From Pseudomonas fluorescens (GTDB taxonomy: Bacteria > Pseudomonadota > Gammaproteobacteria > Pseudomonadales > Pseudomonadaceae), in assembly GCF_902498065.1 (NCBI RefSeq), contig NZ_CABVIR010000005.1, positions 366,518 through 430,517 of the forward strand: a DNA stretch of 64,000 nucleotides, written 5' to 3'. The notes under the pieces were generated by a model that was not told where the DNA came from, ran no database searches, and was given only the letters and a program-made list of their open reading frames with translations. The position numbers were made by a program, and so were the translations under genes. Below are positions 35,701-43,540 of the stretch, one piece after another (position 1 is the stretch's first letter; the number at the start of each line of letters is the position of its first letter).

Positions 35701-38700
35701 GGCGTGCTCAAAAAAGTAATGTTGCGCCGGGGTCAGCACCACCTCGCCGCTGACCGGCCCTTGGTCAATGGAGCTGCGGTTGTCGAACGCCGCCACCAAC
35801 GCGAGGCTGCGCACGGTCTGGTACTGGAAGAGATCACGCGGACTGAGGCGGATGCCGGCCTGACGGGCGCGGCTGACCACTTGAATGGAGATAATCGAGT
35901 CACCGCCCAGCTCAAAGAAGTTGTCTTCGAGGCCCACGCGTTCCAGGCTCAGGACGTCCTGCCAGATCTGCGCCAGCGCCGTCTGCATGGCATCTTGCGG
36001 GGCGACGAACGCTTGTTGCGGCGCCGCGTCCGGTTGCGGCAGGGCCTTGCGGTCCAGTTTTCCGTTGGCGGTCACCGGCAAGGCATCGAGCGGCATCAGG
36101 TAGGTCGGCACCATGTATTCCGGCAAGCTACTCAGCAGCCAGGCCTTGAGGGTTTCAGGCCACTGCGCCTCGACGCTTTCCAGCACCAGATACGCCACCA
36201 GATGCTTGCCGCCCTGCACCAGGACCACGGCTTCGCGCACCAGCGGATGCTGCATCAGGCGGGTTTCGATTTCCCCCAACTCGATGCGCAGGCCGCGCAG
36301 TTTCACTTGATGGTCGAGACGGCCGAGGTATTCAATCACCCCGTCGGCGCGCTGGCGCACGCGGTCGCCGGTGCGGTACAGGCGTGCGCCGTCATGGAAC
36401 GGACAAGGCACAAAGCGCTCTGCCGTCAGCCCCGGACGACGGTGATAACTGCGCGCAAGACCCGCGCCGCCCAGGTACAACTCGCCCGCCACGCCCGCCG
36501 GCACCGGCAGCAACTGCGCGTCCAGCACGTGGGTGCGCAGGTTGGCAATCGGCCGGCCGATGGGCACGCTGTCGGCGCCTTCATCAACACAGGTCCAATG
36601 GGTCACGTCAATGGCCGCTTCGGTCGGCCCGTACAAGTTGTACAACCCGGCGCCCGGCAACTTGGCGAACACCTGAAGCTGGGCATCCAGCGGCAAGGCT
36701 TCACCACTGCACACGATGCGTTTGAGGCGGGTGCAGGTTTCAACGCCCGGCTCGTGGATAAACACCTGAAGCATCGATGGCACAAAGTGCAAGGTGCTGA
36801 TGCCGAACGCGCCGATGAGGCGGATCAACCGCGCCGGTTCGCGGTGCGCGCCCGGCGGCGCCACCACCAGACGGGCGCCGGTCATCAGCGGCCAGAAAAA
36901 CTCCCAGACCGACACGTCGAAACTGAACGGGGTTTTCTGCAACACCGAGTCGCTGCCATCCAGCCCGTAAGCCTGTTGCATCCAGCACAAACGGTTGACC
37001 AGCGCCGCATGACTGTTGCCGGCGCCCTTGGGTTTGCCGGTGGAGCCGGAGGTGTAAATCACGTAGGCCAGGTTCAACGGATTCACCGACACCGGCGGGC
37101 AGGTTTCGCTGTAACCGTCCAGCCAATCCTCGTCCTGATCCAGCGCGATGACCTTGATGCCCTCGGTCGGCAGCGTGCCAACCAAGGCGCTCTGGGTCAG
37201 CAACACAGCAATCGCGCTGTCTTCGATCATGTAGGCCAGGCGCTCCGCCGGGTACTCCGGGTCGAGCGGCACATAGGCGCCGCCGGCCTTGAGAATCGCC
37301 AACAGGCCAATGACCATTTCCAGCGAACGCTCGACGGCGATGCCGACCAGCACATCGGCGCCGACACCCTGTTCGCGCAGGTAATGCGCCAATTGATTGG
37401 TGCGCGCATCGAGCTGTGCATAAGTCAGCTGACGGTCGCCGAACACCAGCGCCGGCGCCTCCGGTGTGCGCAGGGCCTGGGCGTGGATCAATTGATGAAC
37501 GCATTGCTCGACGGGATAGGCTTCGGCGGTGCGGTTCCAGTCATGTACCAGTATTTGCTGTTCATCCGCCGCCAGCATCGGCAGCTCGCCGACCCGCTGA
37601 TTCGAATCGACCACCATCGCCTGCAACAGGCGCGTCCAGTGTTGCGCCATACGCGCGATAGTCGGCGCCTCGAACAGGTCGCTGGCGTAGGTCAGCGCAG
37701 CGTGCAGCTTGCCGCCCTTTTCGTAGGTGTCGAGGGTCAGGTCGAACTGCGTGGTGCGCCCTTCCCACTCGATCGCGCCGAGTACCAGGCCGGAGGCGGT
37801 GCTGATGCTGGACATGTCCGCGACCTGCGGCTGATGGTTGTACATCACCTGGAACAGCGGCGTGTGGCTGAGGCTGCGCTCCAGTTTCAGCGCTTCGACC
37901 AGACGCTCGAACGGCAGGTCCTGATGGGCCTGGGCGCCGAGGGCCGTTTCCTTGATGGCGCGCAGCAAATCGTCGACGCGGGTGTGGCCATCGAGCTGGG
38001 TGCGCAGCACCTGGGTGTTGACGAAGAAGCCGATCAGGCCTTCGATTTCCGCACGGTTGCGGTTGGCAATCGGCACGCCGACACGGATGTCGGTCTGCCC
38101 GGTGTAGCGATGCAGCAGCGCGTTGAACGCACCGAGCAACAGCATGAACAGGGTGATGTTGTGTTTCTGCGCGGTGGCACGCAGTTGCTCGGCCAGTTGC
38201 GGGTCGACGGCAAATTCGTAGCGTGTGCCGCGATAGCTTGGCATCGCCGGGCGCGAATGGTCGGTGGGCAACTCCAGCACCGGGTGTTCGTCGCCGAGTT
38301 GCGCCTGCCAGTAATCCAGTTGGCGCGCCTGCTCACCCGCCTCCAGCCAGCGGCGTTGCCACAACGCGTAGTCGCTGTACTGGATCGGCAATGGTGGAAG
38401 TTGCGGTTGTGCACCGGCCTCGAAGGCGTCGTAGCAGCGGATGAATTCATCGATCAGCACGTTCATCGACCAGCCGTCAGAAACGATGTGGTGCAGGGTC
38501 AGCAGCAGGACGTGTTCCTGTTCGGCGAGCTTGAGCAAGGTCACGCGCAGCAACGGGCCGACGGACAGATCGAAGGGCACCACTGATTGCTGCTCTGCCG
38601 TTTCGGCGACGGCGCGTTCGCGCTCAGTGGCGGGCAATGCGCTGAAATCCACGTGCTTGATGACCAGCGGTGCGCTGGCCGGTGCTTGGCGCAAGGTGTC

Positions 38701-39036
38701 GTCGGCCTGGCGCTGGAACACTGTGCGCAAGGTTTCATGACGCTCCACGAGGCTGACGAAGGCCTGCTCCAGCGCTGGCAGGTTCAGCGTTCCAGTCAAA
38801 CGCACCGCGCCCGGCAGGTTGTACGCGCCACTGTGCGCGTCCAGTTGCCAGAGAAACCACATGCGTTGCTGGGCGAACGACAGCGCCTGACGATCCTCGG
38901 CCTCGACACCGGCAGGAATCGGGAACCGGGCGAAATCAATGCCTTCCTTTTGCAAGGCCGCAAGGAACATCTGGCGCTTTTCCAGGGGCAACCCGATAAA
39001 CCGGCGAGCAAGTTTCAAGGAGTCTTCAGCATTCAT
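29794..39036 (-). CDS. pvdI: PvdI-like NRPS (D-Ser, Lys) ending in a free condensation domain
   Basis: 3,080 residues, C-A-T-E-C-A-T-C. C1 is LCL-type (SFAQQRMWFLW; HHIVSDG near 180), fit to accept an L-Dab chromophore precursor from PvdL. A1 has FDVSVWEFF and code D-V-W-H-V-S-L-I-D, serine. T1 GGDSI is near 1045, then an epimerase from about 1080, giving D-Ser. C2 is DCL-type (YPLTPMQQGM near 1559). A2 (FDGFVEQCY near 2192) has code D-G-E-D-H-G-T-V-V, the pyoverdine lysine code. T2 is near 2545. A complete LCL C domain (about 2600-3050) closes the protein with HHIAADD in place of HHxxxDG. This last domain has no A domain of its own and must join Lys to the His on the next protein. Promoter at 39,091. 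Confidence 0.93.
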   Translation of the reverse strand: MNAEDSLKLARRFIGLPLEKRQMFLAALQKEGIDFARFPIPAGVEAEDRQALSFAQQRMWFLWQLDAHSGAYNLPGAVRLTGTLNLPALEQAFVSLVERHETLRTVFQRQADDTLRQAPASAPLVIKHVDFSALPATERERAVAETAEQQSVVPFDLSVGPLLRVTLLKLAEQEHVLLLTLHHIVSDGWSMNVLIDEFIRCYDAFEAGAQPQLPPLPIQYSDYALWQRRWLEAGEQARQLDYWQAQLGDEHPVLELPTDHSRPAMPSYRGTRYEFAVDPQLAEQLRATAQKHNITLFMLLLGAFNALLHRYTGQTDIRVGVPIANRNRAEIEGLIGFFVNTQVLRTQLDGHTRVDDLLRAIKETALGAQAHQDLPFERLVEALKLERSLSHTPLFQVMYNHQPQVADMSSISTASGLVLGAIEWEGRTTQFDLTLDTYEKGGKLHAALTYASDLFEAPTIARMAQHWTRLLQAMVVDSNQRVGELPMLAADEQQILVHDWNRTAEAYPVEQCVHQLIHAQALRTPEAPALVFGDRQLTYAQLDARTNQLAHYLREQGVGADVLVGIAVERSLEMVIGLLAILKAGGAYVPLDPEYPAERLAYMIEDSAIAVLLTQSALVGTLPTEGIKVIALDQDEDWLDGYSETCPPVSVNPLNLAYVIYTSGSTGKPKGAGNSHAALVNRLCWMQQAYGLDGSDSVLQKTPFSFDVSVWEFFWPLMTGARLVVAPPGAHREPARLIRLIGAFGISTLHFVPSMLQVFIHEPGVETCTRLKRIVCSGEALPLDAQLQVFAKLPGAGLYNLYGPTEAAIDVTHWTCVDEGADSVPIGRPIANLRTHVLDAQLLPVPAGVAGELYLGGAGLARSYHRRPGLTAERFVPCPFHDGARLYRTGDRVRQRADGVIEYLGRLDHQVKLRGLRIELGEIETRLMQHPLVREAVVLVQGGKHLVAYLVLESVEAQWPETLKAWLLSSLPEYMVPTYLMPLDALPVTANGKLDRKALPQPDAAPQQAFVAPQDAMQTALAQIWQDVLSLERVGLEDNFFELGGDSIISIQVVSRARQAGIRLSPRDLFQYQTVRSLALVAAFDNRSSIDQGPVSGEVVLTPAQHYFFEHAIAQPQHWNQSLLLTPREALNPQALEAALVAVINHHDALRLRFTKSAEGWQQRHGSPVETAGLWQRHAASTEVLSALCDEAQRSLDLADGPLLRGLLVSLDDGTQRLLLAIHHLAVDGVSWRVLLEDLQQAYGQLAVGGAATLPDKTSAYQHWAKHLQEHAPTLDQQLPYWQAQHADARDLPCENPLGSLQHRHGHKIESKLDAGLTRQLLQTAPAAYRTQVNDLLLTALARVICRWTGHHSTLIQLEGHGREDLFDDLDLTRTVGWFTSLFPVRLRPQADTANTIKAIKEQLRAIPEKGLGYGLLRYLGEPAQRESLQGLPAPRITFNYLGQFDRQFDEDALFVPALESGGQAQGDDAPLANWLTLESQVYGGQLSLQWGFSRDMFADSTVQRLAAAYTEELTALIEHCCATPAGQVTPSDFPLARINQTQLDALPVAAAAIEDIYPLTPMQQGMLFHTLYEPQAEAYINQLRLDIQGLELAAFGRAWQAAINRHDILRSSFHWLGLESAHQVIHRQIDLQLQVIETVDIDLDALAAEERSRGFELSAAPLLRLMLVRQSSDAWHLIYTSHHILTDGWSNAQLLGEVIQHYAGQTLAKPLGQYRDYLGWIQQQPLAAGEHFWKQALTDLETPTLLAHALPAPVDGRGMGEHHLTLESAAMQRLAEFARQQKITLNTLLQGAWGLLLQRYTGQACVAFGATIAGRSAPLPGIEQQLGLFINTLPIITAPSSTQPVSQWLNELQALNLSLREFEHVPLYDIQGWAGQQGNALFDSLLVFENFPVAEALKQGAPAGLTFGALRNHEITSYPLTLGIEVGASLRLEFSFDQALFSAVQIERLGANLLHVLEQFVAQPQQILGAVSLLDARQKAQALLGSRPAAPLLDSPLLAHQRFEQQAARTPDAWAVIVGNERLTYAQLNAEANQLAHRLREHGVAPGQRVGLAVRRNAQMIVSLMAILKSGAGYVPLDPDYPAERLAYMIEDSGMDLLLAQPELLADVALPEGLPRLALTAQALAGFSTANPVNLACTEDLAYLIYTSGSTGRPKGVCLAHAALREFCVIAADYSQLSADDRVLQFATFSFDGFVEQCYPPLCVGAALVLRGDELWDTDTLYRQIIEQGVTLADLPAAYWYLLAQEWAAQPQRDKGRLRQVHVGGEAMSLEGLKLWHAAGLGDVRLLNTYGPTEATVVSSTHLCTLADTQNLLGVPIGRALPGRALYVLDSEGHLLPTGCVGELCIGGDAGIAQHYHQRPGLSAERFIADPFSTTPGARLYRSGDLARYREDGALEYLGRIDHQVKIRGFRVELGELEAHLQGLPMISEAAVLVHEGVGGKQLIGYVVPVSPNADSRQLTETVRQALGERLPEYMLPAQLVVMNALPLNRNGKLDRAALPAPEVWDAVAGTAPQGELEIELAQIWQQVLQVARVDRENSFFELGGHSLLATQIVSQIRQRLGLSVSLRSLFEHPRLEDFAAQVHALRHAANACERPALVADHSGDRQPLSFAQQRLWFLWNLEPDSSMYNMPGALRLRGELNLSALQQTFETLVQRHAVLRTTFHEEDGQAWQRVHAELPLNFVASDLRHLPAPDVEAAQLAREEVAQPFDLRNGPLLRVRVLQVADQEHVLLLTVHHIAADDWSFRILINEFVTLYPTFNQGGVAQLPEHAVQYADFAKWQRQWLEQGGELQRQLDYWVARLGQPQTVLELPGDGDQRQAQEGASQHFTLNATLSQQLRDFAQQRGLSLFMVLLAGFTLVLRQRAEVSRVRIGTDIANRNQVELEQMVGFFVNQLVLQVDVNADEAAGQLLHACRRAVLEASDHQDLPFERLVEALRLPRRAGRSPLFDIKLIYQEGVGRLPSMDGLLVEDFPSGRQAAEIGMVAAFYNEAEHIHLSFETPAGQYLPSTLESLFEQIEAVLQALLRADELTVSQLLDLATEVQRRADARLNEQRKALLGGRMAIKRRRGTPATHSTAD
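29880..31230 (-). other. C-terminal donor condensation domain of PvdI-like NRPS
   Basis: Residues about 2600-3050: QPLSFAQQRLWFLWNLEP opens a standard LCL domain, and the active site HHIAADDWS is at about 30,812. It keeps both histidines and the first Asp but has Asp for the usual Gly. It is predicted to work in trans on the T domain of the interface-A-T protein. Confidence 0.8.
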
Positions 39037-39090
39037 TTCTAAGCATCCGGATCAGTGGCGGGAAGCACAAAGGCACGTCGTCCCTATAAA

Positions 39091-39114
39091 ACGAATGCAG
39101 ACCGGAAAAATTAG
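39091..39114 (-). promoter_or_regulatory. PvdS-type promoter of the NRPS operon
   Basis: On the - strand CTAAT (39110-39114), 16 bases, CGT (39091-39093), 55 bases upstream of the pvdI-like ATG. The -35 is the CTAAT variant rather than TAAAT. Confidence 0.72.
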
Positions 39115-39159
39115 CGAATGAGAACAAGTGTCAGCGGGGAGGTGAAACGGGCGCGCCCT

Positions 39160-39266
39160 TGTAGGAGCTGCGATGCGGCGACCCGACTTGCTGGCGATGA
39201 GGCCATGACAGGCGGACATGGATGTTGCCTGCCTGGCCGCCATCGCTGGCAGGCCAGCTCCTACAG
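39160..39266. repeat. REP-type inverted pair (GTAGGAGCTG family)
   Basis: GTAGGAGCTG at 39161-39170 and CAGCTCCTAC near 39255-39264 face each other, with GC-rich arms between. It separates the thioesterase gene's 3' end from the NRPS promoter. Confidence 0.75.
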
Positions 39267-39292
39267 GGGGTGCGGAGTCAGGTAATCGAGCG

Positions 39293-40027
39293 TCAGGCAG
39301 TGGTGACCATGGCGTGCCGGCGATGGTGAACCTCAAGCTGATCCTTGATCACCCGCAACACCTTGGCTTCGTGCTCATGGATGAAGAAGTGACCACCGGC
39401 CAGCATGTCCACAGAAAAGCTGCCGTGGGTTTCCTTGCTCCAGCCAATCAGTTGCTCGGTGGTGGCGCGATCGGCCTTGCCGCCGAGCACGTGCACCGGG
39501 CATTTCAGCAACGGGCGCTGGATCGGTTCGAAACGGCCGCACAGCAGGAAGTCTGCGCGCAGGATCGGCAGCGTCAGGCTCATCAGTTCTTCGTTGGCCA
39601 GCACTTCTTCGCGGGTGCCATTGAGAGTGCGCAGTTGCTCGATCAGTTCGGCATCGGTTTTCGGATCGGCGAAACCCTGGTCGTAATCAGCCCGCATCGT
39701 CGGCGCGGCCGTGCCCGAGGCAAACAGCGCCACTGGCTCCGGGCAACCCAGCGAACGCAAGGCATGGGCCATTTCGCAGGCCAGCAATGCGCCAAGACTG
39801 TGGCCGAACAACGCGTACGGCGCCTTGAGCGTGGCTTTCTGTTCCTGGGCGAGTTGCAGGGCCAGGCGCCGCATGTCGGTGTGCAAGGGCTCGCCGAACC
39901 GCGCGCCGCGCCCCGGCAGTTCCACCGGTTGCAGCTTGAGCCACTCCGGCAGTTTGTGCCGCCAGCGGCTGTAGACCATGGCGCTCGCGCCTGAATAGGG
40001 CAGGCACAGCAATGTCAGCTGGGTCAC
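39293..40027 (-). CDS. Type II thioesterase, PvdG-like
   Basis: 244-residue GrsT/PvdG-type thioesterase, which removes misprimed acyl groups from NRPS carrier domains. The opening CLPYSGASAMVY, the nucleophile elbow YALFGHSLGALLA, the acid in GGKADRAT and the histidine in GGHFFIHEH are all present. No signal peptide. It precedes the NRPS operon on the same strand, with its own PvdS-type promoter at 40,061-40,085. It could be the strain's pvdG or a second copy; the rest of the usual pvdG region (pvdS, pvdL, pvdH) is not in this window. Confidence 0.9.
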   Translation of the reverse strand: MTQLTLLCLPYSGASAMVYSRWRHKLPEWLKLQPVELPGRGARFGEPLHTDMRRLALQLAQEQKATLKAPYALFGHSLGALLACEMAHALRSLGCPEPVALFASGTAAPTMRADYDQGFADPKTDAELIEQLRTLNGTREEVLANEELMSLTLPILRADFLLCGRFEPIQRPLLKCPVHVLGGKADRATTEQLIGWSKETHGSFSVDMLAGGHFFIHEHEAKVLRVIKDQLEVHHRRHAMVTTA

Positions 40028-40060
40028 CGGGCTTACCTCGAAAAGTTGTCTGTAAAGAGA

Positions 40061-40085
40061 ACGGATGAGGGCCGCAGGGAATTAG
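40061..40085 (-). promoter_or_regulatory. PvdS-type promoter of the type II thioesterase
   Basis: On the - strand CTAATTCCC (one mismatch from the CTAAATCCC iron-starvation box), 17 bases from CTAAT to CGT (40061-40063), 34 bases upstream of the ATG. Confidence 0.75.
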
Positions 40086-40088
40086 TAC

Positions 40089-40127
40089 AGGCTCCCCTTT
40101 AGGAGCCGGCTTGCTGGCGCCTACAGG
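40089..40127. repeat. Partial REP-like hairpin
   Basis: GGCTCC / GGAGCC stem around CCTTTA, followed by CGGCTTGCTGGCGCCTACAG, which looks like a decayed REP unit. It lies between the MFS and thioesterase genes. Confidence 0.5.
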
Positions 40128-40134
40128 TAAAGCA

Positions 40135-41307
40135 TTATTTCAGATGGCGATAAGTGGGGATTGCTGACCCGAGCACGACGGCGCCAGCGGCGATGGCCAC
40201 CCAGAACCCGCTGCGCGCCCCGAACGCATCCACCAGCCAACCCGAACTGGCCGCACCAACCGCCACGCCAATGCTCAATCCGGTGACCAGCCAGGTCAGG
40301 CCTTCGGTGAGTTTGGCCGGCGGCACGATTCGCTCCACCAACGCCATCGCCACAATCAGCGTCGGCGCAAAAAACAGTCCGGCAACGAACACCGCCAGTG
40401 ACAACCCGAGAATGTTGCTCGCCAGCAGCAACGGCAACGTAGTCACCGCCGTCGCCACCCCGCCGTACAGAAACAGTCGCGGCAACGGCACTTTCGAGCG
40501 CAGTGCCCCGAACGCCAGCCCGGCCAGACAGGAGCCGATCGCGTATACCGACAGCACAATACTCGCCGCCGCCGGTTGGCCCTGCTGCTGCGCGAACGCC
40601 ACGCTGACCACATCGACCACGCCGACGATGGTGCCCATGGCCAGCATCAACAGCATCAGCAACTGAATCTCGCTGGAACGAATGATCGAGCCCTGATGGT
40701 GTTCTTCATGGGGATGAACCGCCGGTTCCGTGTCCCGTTGCAGGACAAACGCGGTGACGCCAATCGCCAGCATCAACAACGCCGCCAACGGCCCGGCCTC
40801 GGGGAACGCCACCACACACAAACCTACCGACAACGGTGGGCCGACAATAAAGCAGACCTCGTCGAGCACCGATTCCAGGGCGTACGCGGTTTGCAATTGC
40901 GGCTGGCCGCGATAAACCTCGGTCCAGCGCGCCCGCACCATCGCCGACATGCTCGGCATGCAACCGGCCAGCGCCGCGAACACAAACAGCGTCCAGTTCG
41001 GCGCCTGCAAACGCGTGCACAGCAACACCAGCAACAGCGCGCCGCCACCGATCAGCGCCGACACCGGCAAGATCCGGCGCTGCCCGAACCGGTCGACAAG
41101 ACGCGAAACCTGCGGCGCGCAAAATGCCGTGGCCAACGCAAACGTCGCCGCCACCGCACCGGCCAGTCCGTAGCCGCCTTGCAGTTGCGAGAGCATGGTG
41201 ATCAGGCCGATGCCGGTCATGGAAATCGGCATGCGCGCGATCATCCCGGCCAGCACAAAGGCTCCGCTGCCCGGGGCTTTGAACAGTTCGCGGTAGGGGT
41301 TGGCCAT
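40135..41307 (-). CDS. Major facilitator superfamily transporter
   Basis: 390 residues with about twelve hydrophobic segments (GIGLITMLSQLQ, ALIGGGALLLVLL, LMLLMLAMGTIVGVVDVV, LFLYGGVATAVTTLPLLLAS, FWVAIAAGAVVLGSAIP). The MFS loop 2-3 motif reads LVDRFGQRRILP. The ATG at 41307 (MANPYRELFK) was preferred to a TTG at 41334. The substrate cannot be told from sequence. It is on the same strand as the thioesterase and NRPS genes, 107 bases upstream, so siderophore-related export is conceivable, but no PvdS box precedes it. Confidence 0.85.
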   Translation of the reverse strand: MANPYRELFKAPGSGAFVLAGMIARMPISMTGIGLITMLSQLQGGYGLAGAVAATFALATAFCAPQVSRLVDRFGQRRILPVSALIGGGALLLVLLCTRLQAPNWTLFVFAALAGCMPSMSAMVRARWTEVYRGQPQLQTAYALESVLDEVCFIVGPPLSVGLCVVAFPEAGPLAALLMLAIGVTAFVLQRDTEPAVHPHEEHHQGSIIRSSEIQLLMLLMLAMGTIVGVVDVVSVAFAQQQGQPAAASIVLSVYAIGSCLAGLAFGALRSKVPLPRLFLYGGVATAVTTLPLLLASNILGLSLAVFVAGLFFAPTLIVAMALVERIVPPAKLTEGLTWLVTGLSIGVAVGAASSGWLVDAFGARSGFWVAIAAGAVVLGSAIPTYRHLK

Positions 41308-41470
41308 GGTTCGGCTCTCGAAAAGGGACTGCAAGTTGCCACAAGGCTGAGCGAGGGGAAAGCGGCTAATTGTTGGTTGAATGTGAAGGCCCCTTTTCTT
41401 TCACCAAATGAACTCTGCACCCCCCAAATCAGTCACCTGATTAAGCCCTCGTCTCAAGGCGCCAACCTTC

Positions 41471-41554
41471 ATGCAGATTTCCTTCGACCTCATCGCCCCC
41501 CTGTTCATCGACGGCGGCATGAGCCTCTATCCGGAGTTTCGCGGCAATGGCTGA
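41471..41554 (+). CDS. Possible 27-residue leader ORF overlapping the GH15 gene
   Basis: ATG 41471 with AAGGCG about 9 bases upstream encodes MQISFDLIAPLFIDGGMSLY plus seven more residues. Its stop at 41552 overlaps the GH15 start (41547) by 8 bases in another frame. The arrangement would allow translational coupling. It may equally be a chance ORF; nothing is recognised in the peptide. Confidence 0.3.
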   Translation: MQISFDLIAPLFIDGGMSLYPEFRGNG

Positions 41555-43370
41555 TCATCAAGAACGACAAAGCGCCATCGACGCCCACGGCATCATTGGC
41601 GACATGCGCAGCGCCGCACTGGTCAACGACAAGGGCAGCGTGGATTTTTTCTGCTGGCCGGAATTCGACAGCCCGTCGATTTTCTGTTCGCTGCTGGATA
41701 CGCCCGAGGCCGGCATTTTCCAACTGGCGCCGGACCTGCCCGACGCCCGCCGCGAGCAAATCTACCTGCCCGACACCAACGTGTTGCAAACCCGCTGGCT
41801 CAGCGAACGTGCGGTGGTCGAAGTCACCGATTTGTTGCCGATAGGTGACAGCGAAGATGATCTGTCGGTGCTGATACGCCGTGTTCGGGTGGTCAGCGGC
41901 CAGGCAACGTTTCACATGCGCTGCGCGGTGCGGCATGACTATGCTCGCGCCAAAACCCGCGCGCGACTGGACGAAAAGGACGTGGCCTTCGAGGCCGCCG
42001 ATCAGCCGTCCATGCGCCTGTCTTCGGATCAAGTGTTGCGTGTCGAGGGCGACGCGGCGTTAGCCGAATTTACGTTGGAACAGGGCCAGGGCGCGCAATT
42101 TCTGCTGGGCGGTTTCGACGATCCTCGTTTCAAGGAAGGGGCCGCAGACTTGTGCATGGAGCGCACCTTAAAGTTCTGGCGCGACTGGACCGGCCAGTCC
42201 AACTACCGCGGTCGCTGGCGGGAAATGGTCAACCGCTCGGCCCTCGCGCTGAAGTTGCTGACCTCGCGCAAACACGGCGCGATCCTCGCCGCCGCCACGT
42301 TCGGCCTGCCGGAAACGCCGGGCGGCGAACGCAACTGGGATTATCGCTACACCTGGATCCGCGATGCCTCATTCACCGTCTATGCCTTCATGCGCCTGGG
42401 GTTCGTCGAGGAAGCCAACGCCTACATGAGTTGGCTGCGCGGACGGGTCAGCGATTGCCACGGCAAACCGATGAAACTCAACATCCTCTACGCCATCGAC
42501 GGTCGCCAGGAACTGCCGGAAAGCGAACTCTCGCACCTGTCAGGCCATGGCGGCGCCACGCCGGTGCGCATCGGCAATCAGGCTTACGACCAGATCCAGC
42601 TCGACATCTTCGGCGAACTGATGGATGCGGTGTACCTGGTCAACAAATACGGCGACGCCATCTCCCATGAAGGCTGGAAGCACGCGTCGGAAGTGGTCGA
42701 TCAAGTCTGTGAAACCTGGCAGCAAAAAGACGTCGGCATTTGGGAAATGCGCGGCGAGCAGCATCATTTTCTGCATTCTCGATTGATGTGCTGGGTCGCG
42801 CTGGACCGGGCGATCCGCCTCGCCTCGAAACGCTCCCTGCCCGCCCCGTTTGCCCGTTGGGACCAGACCCGTCAGGCGATCTACGTCGACATCTGGGAAA
42901 ACTTCTGGAACGAAGAACGCGGGCATTTCGTCCAGCACATCGGCGGCACTGCGCTGGATGGCTCGATGCTACTGATGCCACTGGTTCGCTTCGTCAGCGC
43001 CAAGGATCCGCGCTGGCTCGCGACACTCGAAGCCATTCAGAAAACCCTGGTACGCGACGGTATGGTCTATCGCTACCGCAACGAAGAAACGCGGATCGAC
43101 GGCCTCGACGGCACCGAAGGCGCGTTCGCCGCGTGTTCGTTCTGGTACGTCGAATGCCTGGCCCGGGCCGGTCAGGTGGAAAAGGCGCACCTGGAGTTTG
43201 AACAACTGCTGCGGTACGCCAATCCGCTGGGGTTGTACGCCGAAGAATTCGACAGCCATGCGCGGCATCTGGGCAATACGCCGCAAGCGCTGACGCATCT
43301 GGCGCTGATCAGCGCGGCGAGTTTTCTGGACCGGAAGTTGAGTGGAGAGAAAAATATCTGGCAGCCCTGA
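41547..43370 (+). CDS. Glycoside hydrolase family 15 protein (glucoamylase/trehalase-like)
   Basis: 607 residues. N-terminal beta-sandwich domain (GIIGDMRSAALVNDKGSVDFFCWPEFDSPS is the usual opening), then the (alpha/alpha)6 barrel with GERNWDYRYTWIRDASFTVY, QAYDQIQLDIFGELMDA and GTEGAFAACSFWYVECLA, where the glutamate fits the catalytic base. Bacterial relatives are cytoplasmic and act on alpha-glucans or trehalose. GGAG lies 10 bases before the ATG. It stands alone between an MFS gene and a small unknown gene. Family is certain; substrate is not. Confidence 0.92.
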   Translation: MADHQERQSAIDAHGIIGDMRSAALVNDKGSVDFFCWPEFDSPSIFCSLLDTPEAGIFQLAPDLPDARREQIYLPDTNVLQTRWLSERAVVEVTDLLPIGDSEDDLSVLIRRVRVVSGQATFHMRCAVRHDYARAKTRARLDEKDVAFEAADQPSMRLSSDQVLRVEGDAALAEFTLEQGQGAQFLLGGFDDPRFKEGAADLCMERTLKFWRDWTGQSNYRGRWREMVNRSALALKLLTSRKHGAILAAATFGLPETPGGERNWDYRYTWIRDASFTVYAFMRLGFVEEANAYMSWLRGRVSDCHGKPMKLNILYAIDGRQELPESELSHLSGHGGATPVRIGNQAYDQIQLDIFGELMDAVYLVNKYGDAISHEGWKHASEVVDQVCETWQQKDVGIWEMRGEQHHFLHSRLMCWVALDRAIRLASKRSLPAPFARWDQTRQAIYVDIWENFWNEERGHFVQHIGGTALDGSMLLMPLVRFVSAKDPRWLATLEAIQKTLVRDGMVYRYRNEETRIDGLDGTEGAFAACSFWYVECLARAGQVEKAHLEFEQLLRYANPLGLYAEEFDSHARHLGNTPQALTHLALISAASFLDRKLSGEKNIWQP

Positions 43371-43540
43371 GCCTGCTTAGGCACTCGGGCTCTGTCGACC
43401 ACGGTCCTACAAGCACTCAACAAAACCGCGCGCCTCCCACCCGGAAATCGTTTGTTGCCACCCATTACATCCCCCACTTAACATCCCCTTCAACGGGTAC
43501 AGCGGAGCTGTCCAACAAAACCCGAATTCAAGGAACCCGA

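Noticed and set aside
41308..41334. TTG start extending the MFS transporter by nine residues
   Set aside because: ATG 41307 has a better upstream GAGAGC and gives the usual short cytoplasmic N-terminus.
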